Part shown: piece after piece, positions 1 through 7,358 of the stretch
How positions within the stretch are numbered: the first letter of the stretch is position 1
How the letters are laid out: the number at the start of each line of letters is the position of its first letter
Origin: a virus
IMG/VR virus record: IMGVR_UViG_3300049793_000109
Location: 1 to 32,998 of that record
Direction: 5' to 3' (one strand)
DNA: 32,998 bases
The notes under the pieces: generated by a model
Seen by the model: only the letters and a program-made list of their open reading frames with translations
What the model was told of the DNA's origin: nothing
The model's database searches: none
Program-made: the position numbers and the translations under genes

Positions 1-1
1 A

Positions 2-418
2 GGCACGGACGAGCAGCCGGTGTATCTCGTTGACGATGAGTTCGCCGCGACAAAGGCGCTCTCGAAGGCCCAGCGCAACGCGCTCAAATACTTCATCCCA
101 GAGCAGATCCGTCAGGCCGTCATTGCGATGGTGGACAAGAACCCGCAACAGCTTCAGAAGATCAGCCAGGGGTTGCTCGGCGGACCTGCGCACGAGAAGC
201 CAGCGGCGCTCGCAGACCCCGAGGCGCAGAAGCTCGTCGGCGAATGCACCGAGCTCTACAAGGCGATCGGCAAAGAGTTCCCCGCGTTCCGGTTGAAGCT
301 GAAGCCGGCGCAATTCAACGTTGACCTCGAAGCGGCATGGGGCGGCGTCGAGTCGCTGAAGAAGCTGAAGGGCCAGCTCGAGGAAGCGCGCGACGCGTAC
401 GAGAAGGCAGCGGCCTAA
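2..418 (+). CDS. C-terminal part of an unrecognised phage protein, cut by the left edge
   Basis: The frame is open to the left edge, so the start is outside the window; a GTG at 20 is internal to the open frame and need not be the start. The visible 138 residues are helical in character, rich in Lys, Glu, Ala and Gln, with no cysteine except one in the middle (GECTE) and a coiled-coil-like end rich in Lys, Glu and Ala. No catalytic motif is visible. The stop (416-418) overlaps the ATG of the next gene by one base. Position just upstream of a RecB/Cas4-like nuclease could fit a recombination accessory protein, but nothing in the sequence proves this. I do not recognise the family. Confidence 0.75.
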   Translation, partial: GTDEQPVYLVDDEFAATKALSKAQRNALKYFIPEQIRQAVIAMVDKNPQQLQKISQGLLGGPAHEKPAALADPEAQKLVGECTELYKAIGKEFPAFRLKLKPAQFNVDLEAAWGGVESLKKLKGQLEEARDAYEKAAA

Positions 419-519
419 TGGAGCGCGAGTTCCCTACCGAGTGCAACTGCGACTTCTGCACAGGCATGTACGAGCCGCCCCTTGAAGATTTCGAGCCGGA
501 AGAGGACGAGGCCGCATGA
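418..519 (+). CDS. 33-residue acidic Cys-containing mini-protein
   Basis: The ATG at 418 shares its A with the preceding stop and the TGA at 517-519 overlaps the next ATG at 516, so the gene fits exactly between two others in a coupled string. The product has a CNCDFC cluster near residue 9-14 and a very acidic tail (about one third Asp or Glu). A small metal-binding knuckle is possible. There is a purine-rich stretch but no strong ribosome binding site; translation is probably coupled. Function is unknown. The gene call rests on its exact fit in the operon. Confidence 0.6.
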   Translation: MEREFPTECNCDFCTGMYEPPLEDFEPEEDEAA

Positions 520-686
520 CCCTGTATCTGCTCGGACTATTGACCGGCCTTGCGATCGGCCTTGCCGCCATCGCCTACTTGAACCGACGTTGGCAGCGGC
601 TCTGTGACGGCTATGTCGCGGCCATCGAAAGCACAACCAAATATCTCAACAACCAACGCGCTCGGTTCTCCGAGTGGCACGTTTAG
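516..686 (+). CDS. 56-residue single-pass membrane protein
   Basis: Starts at an ATG overlapping the upstream TGA (ATGA) and ends with TAG at 684-686. Residues 3-22 form a hydrophobic segment (Leu, Ile, Ala and Gly rich) followed by a positively charged stretch with Arg24, Arg25 and Arg28. This fits an N-out or signal-anchor helix with a short cytoplasmic tail by the positive-inside rule. No lysis motif (such as a dual-start holin) is visible and the gene lies far from recognised lysis genes. Tiny membrane proteins of this type are common in temperate phages and their roles are mostly unknown. Confidence 0.65.
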   Translation: MTLYLLGLLTGLAIGLAAIAYLNRRWQRLCDGYVAAIESTTKYLNNQRARFSEWHV

Positions 687-698
687 GAGTAGACCCGA

Positions 699-938
699 AT
701 GAACCGCAACCAGCGATTGGAAGCGAAGGCTGCACGCCGCCGCAAGCGCCGCGCAAACCGGCGCCACACGCTCGACCACCGGCGCGGTGACCGCTACGCC
801 GTGCAGTTCGCAGGCCGGACGAACCTGCAGATGTTGCCGACGATGGCGCGTATCACCGAACCGCTCGACAACGAGGGCAGGCGCCGCGAGCACTACAAGC
901 CCACCACGGCCGCGCGTAAGGCTCGGGCGAACCGATGA
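699..938 (+). CDS. 79-residue strongly basic protein
   Basis: ATG at 699 is preceded by GGAG at 686-689 at good spacing. About one third of residues are Arg or Lys, with runs such as ARRRKRRANRR near residues 11-21, so nucleic-acid binding is likely on charge alone. There are no cysteines and no recognisable fold. The stop overlaps the next gene's ATG at 935 (ATGA). Function unknown; binding to nucleic acid is an inference from composition. Confidence 0.7.
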   Translation: MNRNQRLEAKAARRRKRRANRRHTLDHRRGDRYAVQFAGRTNLQMLPTMARITEPLDNEGRRREHYKPTTAARKARANR

Positions 939-1183
939 TCTGGTTTCAGTTCAGGTACGCGTCGGTCTTCACCAGCGAGTCGGACAACTGGATTGTCGGG
1001 CCGGTGTTTGACTCGATTCACGAAATGGCCGAGCACGCCGAATGGTGGATTGACGAGATCACCGTGGACGAAGCGAAGGACCGCATCAAGCGCGGTGAAG
1101 TGCTCGTGTTCCACGGCGACCGCGGGAGTCGCTACTTCGGCGCCCTGACTTCCGCCGACGTGCAGGAATTGCAGGCGGCATGA
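935..1183 (+). CDS. 82-residue acidic protein of unknown function
   Basis: Coupled to both neighbours by ATGA overlaps at 935 and 1180. The product begins with a mixed beta and aromatic stretch (IWFQFRYASVF) and continues with an acidic Trp-rich helix (AEHAEWWIDEITVDEAKDRI). It has no cysteine and no catalytic motif I recognise. It sits directly before the RecB/Cas4-like nuclease and is probably co-translated with it, so a small partner or modulator role is possible but unproven. Confidence 0.7.
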   Translation: MIWFQFRYASVFTSESDNWIVGPVFDSIHEMAEHAEWWIDEITVDEAKDRIKRGEVLVFHGDRGSRYFGALTSADVQELQAA

Positions 1184-2340
1184 GCGTCCCCAAGTCCTAC
1201 TACCGAGACCTCCCACCGATCCCGGAAGACGAACGGGGCGACGTGCAGATACCGGCAAAACTCTCGATGAGTTTTATGCAGGTGTTCTCACACTGTCCGC
1301 GTAGCGCGTTTCTCGACCTGAAGCACGGCGGCGGCGCCAGCTCAACCCCCATGATCCGCGGCTCTCTCGCGCACGAGGTCTTCGAGGAATTGACGAACAT
1401 GATGATCCTCAACGACGAGCCGCTGATGGAGACGGACGTCGCGAAGGAAGTCGTGTCAGCGGTCCTGGCCGACCACCCCGAGTGGGTACTGCCGCCGTCA
1501 GAAGTCGACCACGTTCGGATGATGGCCTACAACTGGACCCGCGCCTTCAAGTTCGACATCAGCGAAGTGTTCGGCGTCGAGCAGATGTGGACGCTGACCC
1601 TCCCGAACGGCATCGTGATCCGCGGCAAGCTCGACATGCTCCTGATCGGCAACGGAATGGCGAAGATCCGCGACTACAAGACCGCGCTCTCCATGATGTC
1701 TCAGTCCGATTGGGAGGAAGACTTTCAGCGCGGTTGCTACGAAGTGATCGTCGCCAAGGGTGAGACCGACGACGGCCAGAAGTTGCCGCAGGGGATTCAG
1801 ATGTTCGAGTCCGATGTGATCTACCCGCGGTATGTCTTTGACGACCGGCTCGGGACACGCACCGCCTACAGCGACATGCTGCAGGTGCAGGAGTTCTACG
1901 AGTACCTGATCGACCTGACCAACAAGATCGTTCACGCGTTCGAGACTTGGAAGTTCCCGGCGCTCCCGTCCGAGAAATACTGCAACCAATGCACGGCTCG
2001 AGCAGAGTGTCCCCTTGCAGAGAACCTGCGAGACGGCGCACAGCCCATCGAGAGCTACGAAGAGGCAGCCGAGGCAGCCGAGGACCGCTTGTTCCACCAG
2101 GCGAGCTCTAAGCGGCTCTCAGGAAAGCTGCGCAAGTGGATCGAGGACTACGGCCCAGTCCAGTACGGGAGCGGCCGTGAAATGGCGATCGTCCCAGACG
2201 AGAAGAACCGGACGGACTGGGACTCGCTTGTGCCGGCGATCGAGGCCAGCGTCGAGACCGGCGTGCCGTTCGACCGGGACGCGCACATCAAGCACACGGT
2301 CGGGACACGTATCGCTGACCGCAAGATCGAGAAGGAGTAG
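1180..2340 (+). CDS. Cas4/RecB-like PD-(D/E)XK nuclease with Fe-S cysteine set
   Basis: 386 residues. It shows the PD-(D/E)XK pattern of the RecB C-terminal/Cas4 nuclease group: a GSLAHEVFEE helix (His65 and nearby Glu), GKLDML (Asp152), IRDYKT (Asp165 and Lys167) and a downstream Gln/Tyr helix (QRGCYEVIVA). A lone Cys39 upstream plus Cys268, Cys271 and Cys277 downstream (CNQC then CPL) match the four-cysteine 4Fe-4S arrangement of Cas4 and AddB-type nucleases. The expected role is 5' or 3' DNA end processing in recombination or replication. The start overlaps the previous stop (ATGA). No cas1, cas2 or CRISPR array lies nearby, so this is a phage recombination nuclease rather than a CRISPR adaptation gene. 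Confidence 0.85.
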   Translation: MSVPKSYYRDLPPIPEDERGDVQIPAKLSMSFMQVFSHCPRSAFLDLKHGGGASSTPMIRGSLAHEVFEELTNMMILNDEPLMETDVAKEVVSAVLADHPEWVLPPSEVDHVRMMAYNWTRAFKFDISEVFGVEQMWTLTLPNGIVIRGKLDMLLIGNGMAKIRDYKTALSMMSQSDWEEDFQRGCYEVIVAKGETDDGQKLPQGIQMFESDVIYPRYVFDDRLGTRTAYSDMLQVQEFYEYLIDLTNKIVHAFETWKFPALPSEKYCNQCTARAECPLAENLRDGAQPIESYEEAAEAAEDRLFHQASSKRLSGKLRKWIEDYGPVQYGSGREMAIVPDEKNRTDWDSLVPAIEASVETGVPFDRDAHIKHTVGTRIADRKIEKE

Positions 2341-2343
2341 ATC

Positions 2344-2766
2344 ATGGAGAACGAAGAGACAGCAGAACCGTCTACCGCCGCTCTGACTGACGGGGAGGTT
2401 GCATTTTTGCGACAGCTTCCGTTCGAGCAGGATTGGGGAACGCTGACTGGCGTCATGGCCGAAGCCGACTCACGACTCTGCGGATTGAAGCTGGCGTTCT
2501 GGGGCGGAAGTCTCCAACAGCTAAACCGCAGCGAGCTTGGAGACGTTGTGCTCGCAACCATCGACTCCTGCGCCCTCGCCACCCGTAACCAGGTACTTGA
2601 GGAGATTGCGGCGGAAGCGGCGACACATCGCACTCTGGAATCAAACACGGCCAAGGGCATCTATGACCTCCGCAACGTCCATCGCCGCAACGCAGAACTA
2701 CTTGAAAAACTTGTGAGCAAGCTCGCCGCCACCAACGCCCTTACCGCTACTCAGGAGTCGAAATGA
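2344..2766 (+). CDS. 140-residue protein of unknown function
   Basis: ATG at 2344 follows a clear GGAG at 2333-2336. The product has an acidic Ala/Thr-rich N-terminus, a central part with Cys46, Trp53 and Cys76, and a helical C-terminal half that looks like a short coiled coil (RRNAELLEKLVSKLAA). No membrane segment, signal or catalytic motif is visible. The stop overlaps the ATG of the next gene at 2763. It may work with the nuclease upstream because the spacing is only three bases, but the family is not recognised. Confidence 0.75.
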   Translation: MENEETAEPSTAALTDGEVAFLRQLPFEQDWGTLTGVMAEADSRLCGLKLAFWGGSLQQLNRSELGDVVLATIDSCALATRNQVLEEIAAEAATHRTLESNTAKGIYDLRNVHRRNAELLEKLVSKLAATNALTATQESK

Positions 2767-3332
2767 GCGGCTGGAATGACTTGTCCGGTCTGTTGATCTT
2801 TCGACCGCTGGAATCGCCGCTGCCGGTCACAGGGCCGCGCAGGTGGTCGCAATTCTCGGCAGGGTGGGCGGCGACGGTGGATCTGCTGGCAAAAGAGATC
2901 AATCACCTAAAGCCCAAACACGCGATCCTCGAAGCCGATCTGGACGAATCAGACCTGCGGCTTGATGGATTCCCGCGCTCAAGCGCCCGTTGGAAATCTG
3001 ATGGTGTGCGACTCACATTGGTAGGAACGCCACACGGCGATCTCCGCTACCCCTGCACGACTTTCTACAACGCCGAGGACAACGTGCGAGCAATCGCCCT
3101 GTCGCTCGAATCGCTCCGCAAGGTAGACCGCTACGGCGTCACCAAGCGCGGCGAGCAGTACGCGGGTTGGAAGCAACTCAACGCCCCGGCAGGCGAAGGC
3201 AACTCCGAGCGCGGTCGCAAGATCATCGCCGAACACGGCTCGCTCCCCGCCGCCCTCAAAGCAGTCCACCCCGACACAGGCGGAAGCGCAGAAGACTTCC
3301 GCGACGTAATGGCCGCCAAGGAGAACACATGA
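2763..3332 (+). CDS. Phage protein with J-domain-like HPD C-terminus
   Basis: 189 residues. The last ~35 residues (AALKAVHPDTGGSAEDFRDV) look like helix II, the HPD loop (169-171) and helix III of a DnaJ J-domain. Such truncated J-like tails occur in actinophage and other phage proteins. A true J-domain stimulates DnaK ATPase; here only half the domain is evident, so DnaK recruitment is an inference. The front 150 residues carry a WSQFSAGWAATVDLLAKEI segment seen in similarly organised phage proteins, but no enzyme motif. The gene is coupled by ATGA overlaps at both ends. Confidence 0.75.
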   Translation: MSGWNDLSGLLIFRPLESPLPVTGPRRWSQFSAGWAATVDLLAKEINHLKPKHAILEADLDESDLRLDGFPRSSARWKSDGVRLTLVGTPHGDLRYPCTTFYNAEDNVRAIALSLESLRKVDRYGVTKRGEQYAGWKQLNAPAGEGNSERGRKIIAEHGSLPAALKAVHPDTGGSAEDFRDVMAAKENT

Positions 3333-3664
3333 CACCTAAATCAGTCAGCGAATATCAAATGGCGGACGGTCACACGCTTTATCGGTGGACAGACAGGGAC
3401 GGCTCCAAGTGGGCGTGCTGCGGTTACGACCACAGCCCGATGTGTCGCCGCTGCCAGCCCGTAGACGAAACGCTCGACGACTTGCTGGAGAACGTCATGG
3501 ACGGCACCATGCTCTGTAAGCAAGACCCCAAGACGGCAGAGTTTCTATTCAAGATGACCGACGCAGGGGAGGCGCAGGCCAAACACTTGATCGCCACATC
3601 AGACGATCCCGTTATCGCTGAAATCCGTCGCCGCTACCCGGAAATCGAAGGTGGATCCAAATGA
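3329..3664 (+). CDS. 111-residue Cys-rich protein, probable zinc binder
   Basis: The ATG at 3329 overlaps the upstream TGA and follows AAGGAG. The N-terminal half has a CCGYDHSPMCRRC cluster around residues 30-42, consistent with a zinc knuckle. The rest is helical and acidic. Its first six residues (MTPKSV) are shared with the next gene product, and the first 20 bases of the two genes differ at one position. Function unknown; neither half matches an enzyme I know. Confidence 0.75.
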   Translation: MTPKSVSEYQMADGHTLYRWTDRDGSKWACCGYDHSPMCRRCQPVDETLDDLLENVMDGTMLCKQDPKTAEFLFKMTDAGEAQAKHLIATSDDPVIAEIRRRYPEIEGGSK

Positions 3665-4110
3665 CACCGAAATCAGTCAGAGAAGCAGTTGGCGCAATCG
3701 TTGAGAAGATGCGTGACGTGACCGTTGCAAATGGTTGGTCCGACCGTGAGGCGGAAATCGTCAAGCACTACGCAGACAACCTCGCCACCGCCCTCTCAGC
3801 ACCTATAGCTGGTGGGGGGGATGGGGAAGGATTAGACGGCGCTAACCGCGCCGGGAGCGTGACAGACGACGGGCGTCAAGACGGAGCGCGGGGGGCCGAT
3901 GGGATGCCGCTTGACGCGCTTCTGGACGAGGTAAAGGACGAGCTGAAGCGACACGCTCAGAGCGCGGATTGCAATGGCCGGGAGCTTGTCGATATGGGCC
4001 ACGGAGCAGAAGACAACGCTCCCCGCTACTTCGACTTCGCGGACGATCTGCGCGAGGCGATCCCCGAGATCGTCGGCGCTCTGCGTCTCCGACTGGGGGA
4101 TAAATCATGA
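3661..4110 (+). CDS. 149-residue protein with two helical halves joined by a Gly/Asp linker
   Basis: Starts at an ATG overlapping the previous stop. Residues 1-48 form a helical Ala/Lys/Glu-rich segment, residues 49-80 are a low-complexity Gly/Asp/Ala linker that includes a seven-G run at DNA level (3814-3820), and residues 82-149 are another acidic helical part with one Cys. The frame is intact across the G run. No motif is recognised. The gene belongs to the coupled early string; the next gene starts inside its stop. Confidence 0.7.
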   Translation: MTPKSVREAVGAIVEKMRDVTVANGWSDREAEIVKHYADNLATALSAPIAGGGDGEGLDGANRAGSVTDDGRQDGARGADGMPLDALLDEVKDELKRHAQSADCNGRELVDMGHGAEDNAPRYFDFADDLREAIPEIVGALRLRLGDKS

Positions 4111-4394
4111 GCAGGTGGGAACGATTCAAAGAAGGGGCGGCGACAACGCTGATCGTGTTGTGCCTGCCCGGTGGCCTTGCGCTGATTATGTGGCTCTGCA
4201 CCCTCGGCGATTCTGGCGACTTCGACCAGCAGGCGTACATGCGCGACAACTGCGCGACCCACGGCGGCCTAAAGGTCATTGAACGCTCGGGCGACGGCAG
4301 CGCCGCAGACTTCGTTTGCGAAGACGGGTCAAGCGGCTGGGTCGGGTTTTACTTCAACAGCACGTTCTCACCCGCCACGAAGGTGTCTCGATGA
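4107..4394 (+). CDS. 95-residue membrane-anchored protein
   Basis: ATG overlaps the upstream TGA (ATGA). A hydrophobic helix spans about residues 11-33 after a short basic N-terminus (RWERFK), giving a type II-like anchor. The remaining ~60 residues hold two cysteines (near 49 and 71), suggesting a disulfide-bonded outside domain if exported. No enzymatic motif and no lipobox are visible. Possible roles include superinfection exclusion or another envelope function, but this is only a guess from topology. Confidence 0.7.
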   Translation: MSRWERFKEGAATTLIVLCLPGGLALIMWLCTLGDSGDFDQQAYMRDNCATHGGLKVIERSGDGSAADFVCEDGSSGWVGFYFNSTFSPATKVSR

Positions 4395-5128
4395 GCAGCA
4401 CAACGATCACCCTGCCGAGCAAGACCGTCGAACGAATCGCGGCAATGGCAAAGCGCGACTCCGCCGCCGCCCACGGCTACATCAACACTCACCTGACAGC
4501 GGACATTATGAATGCCTGCGAGCAAGCCACCACTACGGAGCCAGACGTCATCGACTCCCCGGCGTGGCCCGCGCCACTGATCGTGCGCGGCAGGATGGCC
4601 GCGTCTTCCGTTTCGATCAAGGACGTTCGTCTTGACATCGAACACAACTACTCGCGCTTTGAGCTTGACCGGATGCCGTGGGGCGATGTCGTGGTCACGG
4701 TCGTCCCCGCCACGCGAGAGCAGACGGCGCAAGGGAACCCATCGGACGCCGGACCGAAGGTCAATAAACCTGAACCCCCAACCCCCGACCCCCAAGTACA
4801 GGAAGGGCCACGAATCAGCATCGACACGATGGGCGACCGCGAGCGCGTTGTGTTCGAGATCGGCGACGACGGGGCGTTCCTGCTTCTCGATGCAGCAGGT
4901 CCACTCGCGCAGGAAACGATTCGCAACGTTGTCGCAGCCCACACCAAAGCCCTAGAGGGGTACGCACCGTTAGTTGAAGCGGCGGCGGAAGCGGCCCGTT
5001 GGCTGGATGCCTGCACCACGAGTCACGGCGACACAGGGAATGTGATGGTCGGCGTCCGCAAAATGCGCTCCGTGGCAAGCAACCTCGCCACCACCCTTCA
5101 AGCCCTCAACCGGGAGGTCGGATCGTGA
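4391..5128 (+). CDS. 245-residue two-domain protein of unknown function
   Basis: I chose ATG 4391 because it overlaps the upstream TGA; the frame is also open further upstream. The N-terminal ~40 residues (TITLPSKTVERIAAMAKRD and on) look like a short strand and helix pair. A mixed alpha/beta part follows to about 120, then a Pro-rich linker (PEPPTPDPQ), then a C-terminal domain with strands (RVVFEIGDDGAFLLLD) and helices. There are few cysteines and no metal or nucleotide motif. GTG of the next gene overlaps its stop. I do not recognise the family. Confidence 0.75.
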   Translation: MSSTTITLPSKTVERIAAMAKRDSAAAHGYINTHLTADIMNACEQATTTEPDVIDSPAWPAPLIVRGRMAASSVSIKDVRLDIEHNYSRFELDRMPWGDVVVTVVPATREQTAQGNPSDAGPKVNKPEPPTPDPQVQEGPRISIDTMGDRERVVFEIGDDGAFLLLDAAGPLAQETIRNVVAAHTKALEGYAPLVEAAAEAARWLDACTTSHGDTGNVMVGVRKMRSVASNLATTLQALNREVGS

Positions 5129-5379
5129 GCGGCTTCAAGATGCCAAAGCGCAAGCCACTCCCGCCCAAGTGCCGCAAGGTCGGCTACTACAGCCTTGCCG
5201 ATGCCAACCGCGCTATCAGGCAGAAGACCACCACCGCGCATGAGCGAGGAAGGTCCGTTCCACACCTTGAGGCGTACCTCTGTAACGACTGCGACGAGTG
5301 GCATATGACGAGCCACCCGGACGGGATGATTACGCGCCAAATCCTCGCCGCAAAACGAGAGGCGCACAATGGCGGTTGA
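5125..5379 (+). CDS. 84-residue CxxC mini-protein of a widespread phage type
   Basis: GTG start at 5125 overlaps the previous TGA and follows GGGAGG at 5112-5117. The product starts basic (KMPKRKPLPPKC), has an alpha-helix-like stretch (YSLADANRAIR) and ends with YLCNDCDEWHMTS. The pattern of an early Cys plus YxCxxCxxWHxT recurs in small phage and actinobacterial proteins annotated as hypothetical. A single zinc site is plausible. The last 11 bases overlap the next gene in another frame. Confidence 0.7.
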   Translation: MSGFKMPKRKPLPPKCRKVGYYSLADANRAIRQKTTTAHERGRSVPHLEAYLCNDCDEWHMTSHPDGMITRQILAAKREAHNGG

Positions 5380-5599
5380 GCGTGTCATTCATTGCGACGG
5401 TCCCGACTGCGAGTGCCACGTACAGACCGCTTCGCCGCCGCCGTACATCCCCGGCTTCTTTCTGGAGGTCAAGCAGAACGGTGACAACGGAGATCACACA
5501 TGGCACTTCTGTTCATGGGACTGCGCCATGAAGTTCGCCGCCGCCCAAGAACCAACGATCACAATTTCTCTCGACGACTTGGAGGACGACGATGCCTGA
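5369..5599 (+). CDS. 76-residue zinc-ribbon-like protein
   Basis: ATG at 5369 lies inside the 3' end of the previous gene and follows a GAGAGG at 5359-5364. It has an N-terminal Cys pair (IHCDGPDCECH), a second cysteine pair (HFCSWDCAMKFAA) and an acidic tail. CDGPDC followed by FCSWDCAMKF is the look of a treble-clef or FCS-like zinc site, where the second pair sits at a helix start. Its role is unknown; partners are probably the adjacent Cys-rich proteins. Confidence 0.7.
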   Translation: MAVERVIHCDGPDCECHVQTASPPPYIPGFFLEVKQNGDNGDHTWHFCSWDCAMKFAAAQEPTITISLDDLEDDDA

Positions 5600-5957
5600 T
5601 GTCTCAGTAGAGAGTGGCGGCAAAAAGCGCGCCGAACAGGATGCGCTCGCAGCCAAGCTTGACAAATCAATATCCGGTGTGTTGGCGCTCCCAGACGCGA
5701 GCGAAGGCGAAGTTCAGGACGGCCCGAGCTACGTCGAGCAGATCATGGCCGGCACGGACCTTGACCCCGAAGTGATGCACGCATTCGTCACGAAGATGAC
5801 CGTCGATGCGATCCAGAAAGTGAACGTCGAGCACCAGGCTCCCGGATCAGTCGTGTTCGGCGTTGCAGCCGTGATGTTTCGGCTTGGCTGGAATCTCGCC
5901 GCGGCAAAACTGATGGAAAGTCTCGCCACCAACCCCACTGACAAGGAGCAGGGATGA
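5592..5957 (+). CDS. 121-residue protein of unknown function
   Basis: ATG at 5592 overlaps the upstream stop by eight bases and follows GGAGG at 5581-5585. The product is soluble, with an N-terminal Lys/Ala/Glu helix and a C-terminal helical part (VFGVAAVMFRLGWNLAAAKLMESLA) that could be a buried or amphipathic helix. It has no cysteine, unlike its neighbours on both sides. No motif is recognised. Confidence 0.7.
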   Translation: MPDVSVESGGKKRAEQDALAAKLDKSISGVLALPDASEGEVQDGPSYVEQIMAGTDLDPEVMHAFVTKMTVDAIQKVNVEHQAPGSVVFGVAAVMFRLGWNLAAAKLMESLATNPTDKEQG

Positions 5958-6163
5958 ATCAGTTCGCCCGCAACAACCCAGAGCTCGCCGCCCAAGGTCA
6001 GTTCCACGCCGGCGGATCCCCAAGCCAGAACCCCGCGGACCACGCCGACTACTGCGAGTGTGACCTGCACGTCTGCAAGTGCTCTCACGATCGCCACGAA
6101 CACGACGACTATGAAGGCGCCTGCGAGCACGCGAGCTGCGGTTGCAAGGAGTTCCGGTCGTGA
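5954..6163 (+). CDS. 69-residue Cys/His-rich mini-protein
   Basis: ATG overlaps the previous TGA (ATGA). The C-terminal half packs seven Cys and five His in about 35 residues (YCECDLHVCKC, then CSHDRHEHDD, then CEHASCGCKEF), so one or two metal sites are likely. The same kind of CxCxxHxCxC and CxCxxF arrangement is known in small actinobacterial proteins. A metal-binding role is inferred from composition. The next gene starts with GTG inside its stop. Confidence 0.7.
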   Translation: MNQFARNNPELAAQGQFHAGGSPSQNPADHADYCECDLHVCKCSHDRHEHDDYEGACEHASCGCKEFRS

Positions 6164-6396
6164 ACGGCAAACGAGGCGACGAATACACCTGCGCGTCATG
6201 CGGCGGCGTCTACAAGCGCGAGCAGGACGACGAGGCGGCGCTTGCGGAATGGAACACCGCCGACCCGCACAAGGAGTTCACCGGGGACGATCTTGACGGC
6301 GGTCAGCTTGAGATCGTTTGTCACGACTGCTGGCTGACCATAATGGGCCGAGCGAAGGCCGCAGGCTTTCCGGTCCCAGACACATTCGAGGGATGA
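6160..6396 (+). CDS. 78-residue zinc-finger-like protein
   Basis: I chose GTG 6160, which overlaps the previous stop and follows AAGGAG at 6146-6151. It has a CASCGG pair near residue 10 and a CHDC pair near residue 55, enough for one treble-clef or zinc-ribbon site. A helix (REQDDEAALAEWN) lies between. It is the last Cys-rich gene in a run of such genes and is directly coupled to the tyrosine recombinase, so a DNA-binding accessory such as an excision factor is possible but not shown. Confidence 0.7.
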   Translation: MNGKRGDEYTCASCGGVYKREQDDEAALAEWNTADPHKEFTGDDLDGGQLEIVCHDCWLTIMGRAKAAGFPVPDTFEG

Positions 6397-7358
6397 TGAG
6401 CGGAACAATCACCAAGCGCGGCAACTCATACGGCGCCAAGCTCACGATCGCCGGCACCCAGCTCTGGATCGGCACCTTCGCCGAGCACGACCACGCACGG
6501 GCCGCCATCGACCGCACGGTCCTTTCACCGCACCCGACGCTCACTCTCGACGACCTCGCGGAGTTCTGGGGGAAGCGGCCCGGGGTCAAGAGCGGCACCC
6601 ACGAGCACAACCTGCAGATGATCGGCCCCTTCCTGAAGCGGCACGGCTCGAGGCCGGCGGCGTCATTCATTCGGCTCGAGGCGGTCAAGTGGACGCAGGA
6701 CAACTTTCCATCGGCGCGGTTTCTCAAAGCCCTGTTCGGATACGGGCTCGAGATCGGCGTCCTGCCCGACAACCCATTCGACGGCCTGCGCGTGACCAAG
6801 AAGAAGAAGGCCAAGGTCGCGCCGTCAGACGAGCAGATCGCGGCCGCACTCACAGCCGCAGAGACCGTGTACGCGGACGACAGAGCGGAGTTCGTGAAGG
6901 ATCTGATCCAGACTGCGCGCGGAACGGGATTGAGGCTTACAGAGCTTGCCGAGCTTTCGCCTGAATCCGTGTACCGAGTAGAGGGCCGGATGAGACTGCT
7001 CGTAGTCGGCAAGGGCGACGTCGATCGCGTCGTTCCGGTCCCGCGCTCGGTTGTCCCAATTATCGAGCGGCGCATGGACGGCAAGTTGTTGTTCGAGTAC
7101 CGCGGCCGTCAGCTCACCCGCCAGCGGCTCCACAAGCTGATGGCGCCGGTGCGCGAAGAGGCCGGTCTGCCTGACATGAATTGGCACCTATTGCGTTACA
7201 AGTTTGCCAGCGATGCGGTCGACGCGGGAGTGCAGGACAGGGATTTGGCGCTCAGTCTTTGGGGACATCACGACACCCGGCTGCTTGTCGATGTGTACAG
7301 CCACCCAAACCGTGAAGCGGCGCTACGACGGATGGAAGTAGCCCTTGATCCGAAGTAA
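6393..7358 (+). CDS. int: Tyrosine recombinase (integrase family)
   Basis: 321 residues from ATG 6393; ATG 6396 is an equally good start, and both overlap the upstream TGA. The N-terminal strands (TITKRGNSYGAKLTI) resemble the arm-binding domain of phage integrases, followed by a core-binding helical domain (~45-135). The catalytic domain has Arg181 (GTGLRLTEL), Lys207 (VVGKGD), HLLR with His265 and Arg268, His292 (WGHH) and the nucleophile Tyr302 in VDVYSHP. All catalytic residues appear present. The enzyme would catalyse integration and excision, or resolve replicated genomes. It is short for an integrase, and a serine recombinase is encoded 1.5 kb away, so its substrate is uncertain. Confidence 0.9.
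   Translation: MMSGTITKRGNSYGAKLTIAGTQLWIGTFAEHDHARAAIDRTVLSPHPTLTLDDLAEFWGKRPGVKSGTHEHNLQMIGPFLKRHGSRPAASFIRLEAVKWTQDNFPSARFLKALFGYGLEIGVLPDNPFDGLRVTKKKKAKVAPSDEQIAAALTAAETVYADDRAEFVKDLIQTARGTGLRLTELAELSPESVYRVEGRMRLLVVGKGDVDRVVPVPRSVVPIIERRMDGKLLFEYRGRQLTRQRLHKLMAPVREEAGLPDMNWHLLRYKFASDAVDAGVQDRDLALSLWGHHDTRLLVDVYSHPNREAALRRMEVALDPK

Noticed and set aside
1180-2340. CRISPR-Cas adaptation role for the Cas4-like gene
   Set aside because: There is no cas1, cas2 or repeat-spacer array in the window.
3814-3820. Seven-G run in the gene at 3661
   Set aside because: The frame is intact across it and the run encodes a Gly linker; there is no sign of a frame change as at 15275.
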